Of a DNA stretch of 64,000 nt, positions 19,705-28,550 are shown one piece after another (within the stretch, counting starts at the first letter, position 1; every line of letters starts with the position of its first letter). Under the pieces are notes generated by a model. The model searched no databases, was not told the DNA's origin, and saw only the letters and a list, made by a program, of their open reading frames with translations. Origin of the DNA: an uncultured Clostridia bacterium (GTDB lineage Bacteria; Bacillota; Clostridia; UBA1381). The DNA lies in assembly GCA_947626135.1 (NCBI GenBank), contig CANQQZ010000003.1, positions 80,359 to 144,358 on the forward strand, in the 5' to 3' direction. Made by a program: the position numbers and the translations under genes.

Positions 19705-21189
19705 ATGGAAAGAGATACAGCCACAAAACAAATCAAATACGAGGTTCTTCGCGAGATTGCGGACAACGCGTTTAATGACACTCTCACGCAGGAAACCATA
19801 ATTAACATTCCGTACAAGCTTATTCCGAACACGACGCCGCGTTACCGCTGCTGCGTGTATAAGGAAAGGGAGATCATCCGCCAGCGGATACGCCTTGCCA
19901 TGAACAGACCTCCGCTCCCTCTTGAAAATGTGGAGCATATTAAAATGCGTTCCGACAAGATGATTCATGTGATTCCGGCAGCATGCGAGGGATGCCCGAT
20001 AAACCGGTTCCACGTTACGGAAAACTGTCAGAACTGCATGGAAAAGAGCTGTAAAAAGGCTTGCGCGTTCGGAGCTATCACCATCAGCCCGCACGGCGCG
20101 CATATTGACCAGACAAAGTGCCGCGAATGCGGACGCTGCGCCGACGCATGTCCGTATCACGCCATAGCGGATCTTGTGCGTCCGTGCAAGAGAAGCTGCG
20201 ACGTGGGCGCAATTTCCATGAACGAGGAAAAGCTTGCCGTTATAGACGATTCAAAGTGCATATGCTGCGGTCACTGCGCGCAGGCTTGCCCGTTCGGAGC
20301 TATTTCGGACATGTCGCAGATTTTGAAGGTTATAGAATACATAAAATCGGATAAAAAAACAATTGCCGTTCCCGCTCCGGCGGCGGAGGGGCAGTTCGGA
20401 CCGGAAGCAACGATAGGCAGGCTCTCCACCGCTCTTAAGATTCTCGGATTTGACGAGGTCCACGAGGTCGCCCTCGGCGGCGACGCGGTGGCGTATAACG
20501 AAGCGAAGGAGCTTATCGAACACAAGGAAGCGGGCGAAAAGATGACCACGTCCTGCTGTCCCGCATTTGTGGCTCTCATACGTATGCATTATCCCGCTCT
20601 CGCGGAAAAAATGTCCACGACGCTGTCGCCTATGGGCGCGGTGGTACGCTGGCTGCGCGACCACGAGCCGGACGCGAAGATCGTATTCATAGGACCGTGC
20701 ATTGCCAAAAAGGCTGAGGCAACGTTTGAACCCGAAACGGCGCCGGACGCTGTTATCACCTTCGAGGAGCTCAACGCCCTGTTTGATTCGCGCCGTATCG
20801 ATCCATGCGAATGCGAAGAGGACGAAACCTTCGCAACCTCCTTTGGCAGACGCTTTTCGGGGACCCGCGGCGTAAGCGAGGCGGTTCTCAAAGCGGCAAA
20901 GGAGCTGGGCTACGAGGAGGAGCTCACAGCAAAGCCGTGCAGCGGCGTGGCTGAATGTAAAATCGCGCTGGCTATGCTAAAGGTCGGCAAGCTCAGCGAG
21001 GATATAATCGAGGGCATGGCTTGCGAAGGCGGCTGCATAGCCGGTCCGGGCTCGATAAACACCCTACAGCAGCTTAAAACGGCGAGAATGAAAAAAATCA
21101 AGGGCAAGGATGAGGACAATATAACCGAAATGCTCACAAATCAGGATTTCATGGGCACGGATATGACAAGAGGCAAATTCTCGCAGTAA
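19705..21189 (+). CDS. [FeFe]-hydrogenase-like protein with N-terminal 4Fe-4S ferredoxin domains (group B-like)
   Basis: Ferredoxin motifs CRECGRCADACPYHA and CICCGHCAQACPFGA; H-cluster motifs TTSCCPAFV, GPCIAKKAE, EGMACEGGCIAGPG. Confidence 0.88.
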   Translation: MERDTATKQIKYEVLREIADNAFNDTLTQETIINIPYKLIPNTTPRYRCCVYKEREIIRQRIRLAMNRPPLPLENVEHIKMRSDKMIHVIPAACEGCPINRFHVTENCQNCMEKSCKKACAFGAITISPHGAHIDQTKCRECGRCADACPYHAIADLVRPCKRSCDVGAISMNEEKLAVIDDSKCICCGHCAQACPFGAISDMSQILKVIEYIKSDKKTIAVPAPAAEGQFGPEATIGRLSTALKILGFDEVHEVALGGDAVAYNEAKELIEHKEAGEKMTTSCCPAFVALIRMHYPALAEKMSTTLSPMGAVVRWLRDHEPDAKIVFIGPCIAKKAEATFEPETAPDAVITFEELNALFDSRRIDPCECEEDETFATSFGRRFSGTRGVSEAVLKAAKELGYEEELTAKPCSGVAECKIALAMLKVGKLSEDIIEGMACEGGCIAGPGSINTLQQLKTARMKKIKGKDEDNITEMLTNQDFMGTDMTRGKFSQ

Positions 21190-21203
21190 GAAAACATATG
21201 CCG

Positions 21204-21236
21204 GAACCGGCGCGAAAACCGCGCCGGTTCTTTTTA
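21204..21236 (+). terminator. Rho-independent terminator
   Basis: GAACCGGCGCG-AAAAC-CGCGCCGGTTC-TTTTTAT. Confidence 0.85.
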
Positions 21237-21251
21237 TACAGACCGATAAAA

Positions 21252-23618
21252 TTACTTGAAGGTCTTTACTTTTCTTTTTCCGTTTTTATCGGCTGTAATC
21301 ACGATATCGCCGTTTTTATCGGTCCGGTAAACCTCCGCTTCCGAAAGGCGCCCGAGCACCGCCTCGGACGGCAGTCCGTAGCCGTTATCCATGCCGACGC
21401 TTATAACAGCGGTGTCGGGCTTTACAGCGTCGAGAAACATTTTGCTTGTAGAGCTGTCGCTGCCGTGATGAGCGACCTTTAAAATTTCCGCGGGGCTCAC
21501 ACAGCCCGAAGCGACGAGCCCGAATTCCTCCGCCTTCGGCATATCTCCGGTAAAATAACAGTCCGTTTCGCCGTAGGACGCGCGGACAAGCAGCGATTTA
21601 TCGTTTTCGTCCCCGCTCAGCAGCGCGTTTTCTCCCGGCGGATACATTATTATTCCGAGCCCGGATTTAAAGCTCAGCTTTGTCGGCTCCGTCACGATAT
21701 GAATCTCGGTACCGTATTTCCTAGCCGTAAGCATAAGCTCCCTGTATACCTGATTGTCAATATCCGTTTCCGGCAAATATACATGCCTCACGCGGATATT
21801 TTTTATGGCTGCGATTATTCCCTCGGCATGGTCGCTGTGACAATGACTCACAACGGCGCAGTCGATCTCCGCCAGACCAAGGCTTTTAAGATATGGCAGA
21901 TATTCCCGCTCGCCCTGATTATAGTCGGTGTATTCATTGCCGCCGCCTCCGTCAATCAAAACGGTGGTTCTGTACGGCAGACGCACAAGCGCGCCGTCGC
22001 CCTGACCGACATTAACAAAAGTAAAATCCGCCTGCGACAGCCTCGGCGCCTCCCCCGCGAGCACGACCGCAAAAAACGCCGCGGCAGCGCACAGCGCCAG
22101 AAGACCCTTGTACCGCCTTTCCCTATATATCATATATACTCCGAAAACCGCGGTGTAAAAGGCTATAATTGTAAGCGCGCCCACCTTCGGCAGCGCTATA
22201 TAGTCATACGGAAGCTTGTCTATAAGATACGGCAGCTTCTCATAGATCCATGCCATCGATGTCATAATTTCCCCGACCACGGGCGCGCAGCCAAACAGCG
22301 CGAGCATGGACAGCAGCAGCGGCGCCAGCACAAGTATGATTGCCGTTACCGGCAGAAATATCAGTCCCGCCGCGATATTATATATTGTAATTCCGTTAAA
22401 ATACAGCGCGCTCAGCGGCAGCAGACCAATCGTGCATATAAAACCGATTGCGAGCGTCCTTTTGTAATACCTGTTCCCGTTCTTGATTTTTTCTGTGACC
22501 GGCTCATAAAACAAGCTTATCAGCAGGCTTGCCGTAACGCTCGACACAAAGCCCGCGTTATGGAACAGCAGCGGGTTTGCCGCGCCTATCGCTATCACCG
22601 CGGCTCCAAGCACGTCCGGGAACCATATGTACCCTAATCTTCTCCTGAATATTATAAGAAACACTGCGACAAGGCAGGCTTTAACGAACACCGGACGCGA
22701 GCTCTGCGCCATAGCATAAAGCATAAGCAGCACCGCAAGCGCAATATCGCGGTATCCGCGCCTGACAATTCCGGAAAATAATCCTATCAGCCCGACTATA
22801 AGCATTATATGCAGAAACGCCGGGTAGAAAAACCGCGCGATACCCGTGCGGTTGAGCACCGCCTCAAAATCCTCGGAAAAGCAAGCCCCTTCGCCGACTA
22901 TGACAGCGGTCAGGATCGCTCCCTTGTCGCCATGCGTATATTTATCTAAAATTTGGGAAATACTGTTTTTTAGCATTTGGGCATAGGAATAAACGGTGCG
23001 GCTTTTGATTTTCACATCGGATACTGCGCTGCCGCGTGAAAAACACCGGTAAAATATATCCTTTGATTTATAATAGAGCTTTGAATCAAAGCCGTTCTTG
23101 TTCAGCCTGTCGTCCAGCTCTCTCACAAAGCCGGAAAATTCGACGGTATCTCCGAATTCAAAGCTCTCGGGCGCCGTTATAAGCATCCGCTCGCGCAGAT
23201 TCTCGGATTTGCCGTCCGCGCTCACGCGGCGCACATCCACGATATATCTGTTATTCTCGTATTCCGTATCCGGGATCTCGCATATGCGCCCCGTGAGAGT
23301 GACATACATGCCCTCGTAACGGCTTACCTCGCGGCGGCTCGGAGACCCGTAATACTGCGCCATTACCGCTCCGGCGCAAAACGTGAGCACCACAGCCGTG
23401 CTTAAAGCCCCCGGGCGGCTCCCGCCGGCGCGGCGGATAAGGCGTATGATCAAATATATAACAGCAAACAGAACAGTAAAGTACACGCTGATTTTGGGAG
23501 ATATATAAACTCCGGCGGCATATGCCGCCGCAAGATACGCCATTCCTTCCACAGCCTCGCCTCCCGATATTTTAATTGCTGAGTATATTATATCGGATTT
23601 CGCCGCATTTTTCAACAA
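21252..23618 (-). CDS. comEC: ComEC/Rec2-type DNA internalization protein (start probably near 23543)
   Basis: Membrane competence domain plus C-terminal metallo-beta-lactamase domain FTFVNVGQGDGALVRLPYRTTVLIDGGG...SHCHSDHAEGI...KVAHHGSDSST. Confidence 0.93.
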   Translation of the reverse strand: MLKNAAKSDIIYSAIKISGGEAVEGMAYLAAAYAAGVYISPKISVYFTVLFAVIYLIIRLIRRAGGSRPGALSTAVVLTFCAGAVMAQYYGSPSRREVSRYEGMYVTLTGRICEIPDTEYENNRYIVDVRRVSADGKSENLRERMLITAPESFEFGDTVEFSGFVRELDDRLNKNGFDSKLYYKSKDIFYRCFSRGSAVSDVKIKSRTVYSYAQMLKNSISQILDKYTHGDKGAILTAVIVGEGACFSEDFEAVLNRTGIARFFYPAFLHIMLIVGLIGLFSGIVRRGYRDIALAVLLMLYAMAQSSRPVFVKACLVAVFLIIFRRRLGYIWFPDVLGAAVIAIGAANPLLFHNAGFVSSVTASLLISLFYEPVTEKIKNGNRYYKRTLAIGFICTIGLLPLSALYFNGITIYNIAAGLIFLPVTAIILVLAPLLLSMLALFGCAPVVGEIMTSMAWIYEKLPYLIDKLPYDYIALPKVGALTIIAFYTAVFGVYMIYRERRYKGLLALCAAAAFFAVVLAGEAPRLSQADFTFVNVGQGDGALVRLPYRTTVLIDGGGGNEYTDYNQGEREYLPYLKSLGLAEIDCAVVSHCHSDHAEGIIAAIKNIRVRHVYLPETDIDNQVYRELMLTARKYGTEIHIVTEPTKLSFKSGLGIIMYPPGENALLSGDENDKSLLVRASYGETDCYFTGDMPKAEEFGLVASGCVSPAEILKVAHHGSDSSTSKMFLDAVKPDTAVISVGMDNGYGLPSEAVLGRLSEAEVYRTDKNGDIVITADKNGKRKVKTFK

Positions 23619-23657
23619 AACAATATAATTTTGTCAAATACGGCAAAAAAGGCGAAT

Positions 23658-23739
23658 ATTACAAACAAATTACACCGCCACTCACTCCGCCGGCGGGGTC
23701 GCGCCGCTGTTTGTAATTTAACTGTAATACTTCTGTAAT
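23658..23739. promoter_or_regulatory. Candidate response-regulator binding array: ATTACA-N5-ATTACA then TGTAAT-N5-TGTAAT-N5-TGTAAT
   Basis: Hexamers at 23658-23663, 23669-23674 (minus-oriented) and 23712-23717, 23723-23728, 23734-23739 (plus-oriented). Confidence 0.5.
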
Positions 23740-23897
23740 TTTGAAGAAAAATTAAAAAATAATTTTTTGTGAATATATCACAATATTATTCGGTTATATT
23801 TGGAATATATGTATATAAATTACGATAAAATACCGTTTTTGAAGCATTTTCCATTACAAAATTATTTCAGAACGGTTGCAAAAACAGAAAAAAGGGG

Positions 23898-23926
23898 TTG
23901 ACAAAAGGAAAGTATTGCTGTATAAT
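23898..23926 (+). promoter_or_regulatory. Perfect-consensus SigA promoter (TTGACA-N17-TATAAT)
   Basis: TTGACA 23898-23903, TATAAT 23921-23926. Confidence 0.85.
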
Positions 23927-24024
23927 CTTGTTTGTAACCAAAATGAAACAAAACAGAAAACAAATTGCAAATCTGTAACATTGATGAAATGTCTGGATTT
24001 GCAAAAACAGGAGGTTTTACATTT

Positions 24025-25206
24025 ATGAAGAACTTGAAGCATTCGATTGTGGCAATGATAGCAATCGCAATGATAAGTTCACTCGCGGCGGTACAAGCCG
24101 CAACTATCAACAGTGACAAGCAGACAATGGAGTCTCAGATTAACGCGGCGGCGGCTCTTGAAAGCATAACCATCGCGGAAACGGGAGGAGATGCCAACAA
24201 GGGTGTAGCTATAGCGCAGTCGGTTCAGGCGGAAGCGTCTGACGATGAGAAAAGTTATTTTCAGCTCGGATATGTAATGCTCACGGACGGGGTTCTCGAT
24301 GTTCACGAGATGCCCTCAGGCGAATCCGCCGTGACAAATACCCTCAACGCGTGCGATCAGGTGGAGATCCTTGAGAACACGGAGGGATGGTACAAGGTCC
24401 ACTGCGGCGACGTGCTCGGCTACGTTCCGAATGACAAAATAACCATTCAGCGCGAGGACGCGGATTATGCGGCAATGCATTACGAAAATTATAAGCGCGC
24501 CACGGTGCAGACCGAGGGCTCGGTATATGTAAGGAAGGAGGCCTCCGCGGACAGCGAGGCTGTGGACGAGCTTGAAGCGGGCACCGAGGTGATTGTGCTT
24601 TGGGGCGAAGGCGACTTTATAAGGGTCGCTTACGGCGATGACTACGACGAGGGATATATAATAAACACCGCGTTGGAGCTCACGGGCGAATGGATTGAAA
24701 AATCCTCCGTATCGGAACGCCAGAAGGAGGTTGCGGACCGCAGAGCTGCCGAAGAGGCGGCGGAGGCGGCGGCTCAGGCAGCGGCGGCGCGCTCGTCGGA
24801 TTACAGCACATCGTCTCAGTCGGCTCCGGCATATTCGTCCTCTATGGGACAGGCGCTCGTAGATACGGCCATGCAGTATCTCGGCGTACCGTATGTATGG
24901 GGCGGCACTTCCCCGTCGGGCTTTGACTGCTCCGGACTTATGCAGTACGTATGCAATAAGAACGGGATCAGCATAGCGCGCGTTGCAGCCGACCAAAGGA
25001 ACTGCGGAACATATGTAAGCCGCGACAATTTACAGCCGGGCGATTTGGTATTTTTCGACGGCGGCTCGGGTATACACCACGTAGGCATGTATGTCGGTGA
25101 CGGAAATATGATCCACGCTCCCCAGACCGGAGACGTTGTGAAGATTTCATCAATCAACACCGATTACAGAATATCACAGTACGCGGGCGCGGTTCGCGTA
25201 TATTGA
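24025..25206 (+). CDS. Secreted SH3-domain / NlpC-P60 (C40) cell-wall peptidase
   Basis: Signal peptide, two SH3b-like repeats, C-terminal GVPYVWGGTSPSGFDCSGLMQYV ... GDLVFFDGGSGIHHVGMYVGDGNMIHAPQTGDVV. Confidence 0.93.
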   Translation: MKNLKHSIVAMIAIAMISSLAAVQAATINSDKQTMESQINAAAALESITIAETGGDANKGVAIAQSVQAEASDDEKSYFQLGYVMLTDGVLDVHEMPSGESAVTNTLNACDQVEILENTEGWYKVHCGDVLGYVPNDKITIQREDADYAAMHYENYKRATVQTEGSVYVRKEASADSEAVDELEAGTEVIVLWGEGDFIRVAYGDDYDEGYIINTALELTGEWIEKSSVSERQKEVADRRAAEEAAEAAAQAAAARSSDYSTSSQSAPAYSSSMGQALVDTAMQYLGVPYVWGGTSPSGFDCSGLMQYVCNKNGISIARVAADQRNCGTYVSRDNLQPGDLVFFDGGSGIHHVGMYVGDGNMIHAPQTGDVVKISSINTDYRISQYAGAVRVY

Positions 25207-25260
25207 TAAGACAATTACCTGCTTTAGCTTTACCCTTTAAGCTGTTTGCTTGGCAGACAC

Positions 25261-25304
25261 AAAAAAACCGTTTTCGCGGCAAGCCGCGGAAGCGGTTTTT
25301 TGTT
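25261..25304. terminator. Rho-independent terminator
   Basis: AAAAAAACCGTTTTCGCGGCAAGCCGCGGAAGCGGTTTTTTG. Confidence 0.75.
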
Positions 25305-25416
25305 ACTTGACGAAGCTGTTTTTTGTGATACAATATAATCGGATTGTTTTTTATGTAATAAATAAACAACGGCGGAATATATTTTGAAAAAACGCGTAAT
25401 ATGAGGAGTGAGCATT

Positions 25417-25626
25417 ATGTTTTTCAGAAAAAACACATATGAGGCAGTGCGCGACGACCGCGATGTGGTCATGGAATCAAGCATATGCACGGGCGAGAAA
25501 ACCATCGGCTTTAAAAATCCCGCCACGGGGCGCACGGAGCAAACCGTTGTTGTCCGTACAGCCCGCGACATAGACGATTTTTACCGTAAGCACAAATTAA
25601 TAAAAACAAAGGAATTCAGGATATAA
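25417..25626 (+). CDS. Small conserved-looking protein of unknown function
   Basis: RBS GAGGAGTGAGCATT upstream of ATG; followed by terminator. Confidence 0.6.
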   Translation: MFFRKNTYEAVRDDRDVVMESSICTGEKTIGFKNPATGRTEQTVVVRTARDIDDFYRKHKLIKTKEFRI

Positions 25627-25653
25627 AAAAAGGAGGAGACCTCCTTTTTTTAT
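25625..25653. terminator. Bidirectional terminator between convergent genes
   Basis: AAAAAAAGGAGGAGACCTCCTTTTTTT. Confidence 0.85.
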
Positions 25654-25658
25654 ATCTT

Positions 25659-26297
25659 TCAGCCAGTGATTGTCTTTACGTATTCCTTTATCTTGTCGCA
25701 CTTGGCGTTAGCGAAGAACATGTCCTTAAAATGCTCTCCGGCAACCGCTCCCTTGACAAGCTCGGGGTCAAGCTGAGGAAGAATGTCGAGAAGGTCGCGG
25801 TGCGTGACCTTTTTAACCTCGTTGAGGATTTTCGCGTTTCTCTGCTCGGGAACCGCTCTCTCTTTGGGATATCCGCCGCCCCACTCTTCAACAAAGAGCT
25901 TCTCAAATACATACTGGAGATTGAGCTCGGCGCCCCAGCCCCAGCCCTTGGCAAACGGCATAGCGATACAGTTGCCGTTATTAACCTGGGTAAACTGATA
26001 AGCGTCGGTCGGGTCAACCACATGACCGCAAAGCACACCCGGGAACGCGTTGCATGCCAGGCACGCGCCTTCGCCGGTGCCGCATCCGGTGATTACAAGG
26101 TCAGCAGCTCCGGAATTGAGAAGGATCGCCGCGAGGATCCCTATCTGTACATATGTAAGCTGAGCCTCGTCGTCCGCCGTGTACATTCCGTAGTTATAAA
26201 CCTCATGACCGAGCGGTTCAACCACCTTTTTAAGCGTCGCGGCAATAGTCTCGTTCTTTGCCGCCTGGCTGTTTTCGTTGATTAATGCAATTTTCAT
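25659..26297 (-). CDS. RpiB/LacA/LacB family sugar-phosphate isomerase
   Basis: MKIALINENSQAAKNETIAATLKKVVEPLGHEVYNYGM ... DLVITGCGTGEGACLACNAFPGVLCGHV. Confidence 0.9.
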   Translation of the reverse strand: MKIALINENSQAAKNETIAATLKKVVEPLGHEVYNYGMYTADDEAQLTYVQIGILAAILLNSGAADLVITGCGTGEGACLACNAFPGVLCGHVVDPTDAYQFTQVNNGNCIAMPFAKGWGWGAELNLQYVFEKLFVEEWGGGYPKERAVPEQRNAKILNEVKKVTHRDLLDILPQLDPELVKGAVAGEHFKDMFFANAKCDKIKEYVKTITG

Positions 26298-26476
26298 TTT
26301 GTTTTACTCCTCTCAGAATTTTTCAGATATAATAATTATACCACAATCGGTTAAATTCTGCAATATATATTTTAAATTTTGAGCGCTTTTGCGTTCCGCT
26401 TCTTTGCAATGCCGCGTTATTTAAGGCTCATATGAATTTTTGATAATATGTTTTTCGCGCCCGGATTAAATTTATC

Positions 26477-26505
26477 TTGCATATGTGAGCCTGATTTGAT
26501 ATAAT
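26477..26505 (+). promoter_or_regulatory. Promoter (TTGCAT-N17-TATAAT)
   Basis: TTGCAT 26477-26482, TATAAT 26500-26505. Confidence 0.6.
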
Positions 26506-26543
26506 TTGTTTATATCAACAAATATTTTAAGGGGGCTTCTCTC

Positions 26544-27371
26544 ATGGTAAAATACATTTTGAAAAAATCTCTGTCGGTGCTCTCCCAAAAGCCGATCATG
26601 CTTTGGGGCGTGTCGCTCATGAGTTCGGTTATCATTTTCCTCATCACCGTTACCGGAATACTTGTTCCGATAATCACCATCCCGGTCATACTGACGATTA
26701 CGGCAGGCATGTCTGCGCTCTACCTTGACGGCTATAACGGCAGACCGATAAGCTCAAAACAGCTGTTTAAGGGCTTTTCACGCGGATACGTGCCGCGCGT
26801 CGCTGGCGGAATGTGCTGGTATTATCTGTGGTCGCTGATATGGGCGTTCGTGCCGATTGTAGGCATAGTAAAGTCGTATTCGTACCGCTTTACCCCGTAT
26901 ATACTTATTACACGTCCCGAGATAGACGCCACAGACGCTCTTAAGATATCCATGCTTGAAACAAAGGGTTATAAGCTCATGATGTTTCTCGCCGATTTGC
27001 TGATAGCCGCCGCGGCGATCGTTGCCGTTGCCGTTTTGACCGCGCTTTCGGCGATCCCTCATGTAGGATTTGTATTCGGGATAATCTCGGCGCTGTTTAA
27101 TTTCGCGCTGTGGCTGTTTTTGCCGCTGTTTTACGGGATCGTGGGCGCGGCGTTCTATCAGGAAACGAAAAACGGGACCTTCACGGCTGCCGCTTATAAG
27201 CCCGCGAGCTATAATCCGGCTGCAAACGCTCCCGCGGTCGCTCCCGTAAGCGGCACGGAGAATTTATCCATACAGCCGAACGAGGGCGATTGGTACTGTT
27301 CGGAATGCCGGACGCTGAATGCGGCGGGAACGCTGTACTGCCGGGCGTGCGGAAAAAAACACGAGGAATAA
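26544..27371 (+). CDS. Multi-pass membrane protein with C-terminal RanBP2-type zinc ribbon
   Basis: Several hydrophobic segments; C-terminus GDWYCSECRTLNAAGTLYCRACGKKHEE. Confidence 0.75.
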   Translation: MVKYILKKSLSVLSQKPIMLWGVSLMSSVIIFLITVTGILVPIITIPVILTITAGMSALYLDGYNGRPISSKQLFKGFSRGYVPRVAGGMCWYYLWSLIWAFVPIVGIVKSYSYRFTPYILITRPEIDATDALKISMLETKGYKLMMFLADLLIAAAAIVAVAVLTALSAIPHVGFVFGIISALFNFALWLFLPLFYGIVGAAFYQETKNGTFTAAAYKPASYNPAANAPAVAPVSGTENLSIQPNEGDWYCSECRTLNAAGTLYCRACGKKHEE

Positions 27372-27394
27372 AAAAACGGGCAAAGCCCGTTTTT

Positions 27395-28514
27395 TTATTT
27401 AAGCAATGTTCCCAGCTTTACCGCCTTAAGATAAGCGTTTATAAAGCCGTTCAAATCACCGTCCATAACCGCGCCTATGTTGCCCATTTCAAAGTTTGTA
27501 CGCAAATCCTTCACCATTGTATAGGGTTGGAAAACATACGAACGTATTTGAGAGCCCCAGCCGTTATCCATCTGAGCGCCTTGAATATCGGCGATTTTTT
27601 CCTTCTGCTGCTGCTCGGCAAGCTCAACGAGCTTAGCCTTCAGCATTTTCATTGCATAATCGCGGTTCTGGAACTGCGAGCGCTGCGTCTGGCATGATAC
27701 GACTATCCCTGTCGGCTTATGCGTAAGCCTTACTGCCGACGAGGTCTTGTTTATGTGCTGACCTCCCGCTCCGCTTGCGCGGAACGCCTCCATTTCTATG
27801 TCCTCGGGTCTGATATCCACCTCTACGTCGTCGTCCAGCTCCGGCATTACCTCGACCGACGCGAACGAAGTCATGCGCTTTCCCGCGCTGTTGAACGGCG
27901 ATATGCGCACGAGCCGGTGAACGCCCTTCTCCGCCTTAAGATAACCGTATGCGTTCAGTCCGCGCACCTCCATAGTGCAGCTTTTAAGTCCCGCCTCTTC
28001 ACCGTCGAGGGAATCCATAATTTCCGTTTCATATCCGTTTTTCTGCGCCCACATCTGGTACATTCTCAAAAGCATCTGGCACCAGTCCTGCGCCTCCGTG
28101 CCTCCCGCGCCCGCGTGGAGCGTAATAATGGCGTTTGAGGAATCGTACTGACCGCTCAAAAGGGTTTCGAGCGTCATGGAGTCGATTGTTTCCTCCACCC
28201 TCTTCACGGCGCCGCCTATCTCGTCAAGCATACTGTCATCGTTTTCCTCGTTTGCGAGGTCGATCAATATCATCGTATCCTCCCAGAGGGAATGAAGAGA
28301 ATTGTATTTCTCGATTTTCGCGTTTAGCTGCTTCGCCCTTTGCATGACCTTCTGCGACTGCTTCATATCGCTGTAAAAATCAGGCTCGAGCGATTTGGCT
28401 TCAAGCTCCTTCACCTCTGTCTCCGCGCCCGCGATGTCAAAGTGAATCCCTCAGTTCCTTAATGCCATCCTCCATAGCGGCGAGCTTAAGCTTGTACTCG
28501 TCGTATTGCAGCAC
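27395..28514 (-). CDS. prfB: Peptide chain release factor 2, expressed by programmed +1 frameshift at CTTTGAC
   Basis: Main ORF 27395-28414 has GAGGTEAQDWCQMLLRMY and GAGGQHINKTSSAVRLTH; upstream 25-codon ORF from GTG 28514 ends ...RDSL-TGA at 28437 with CTTTGAC slippery site (28436-28442 on minus). Confidence 0.95.
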
Positions 28515-28550
28515 TTTAATCACATCCTTTTAGAAATTTTATTTTAATTT

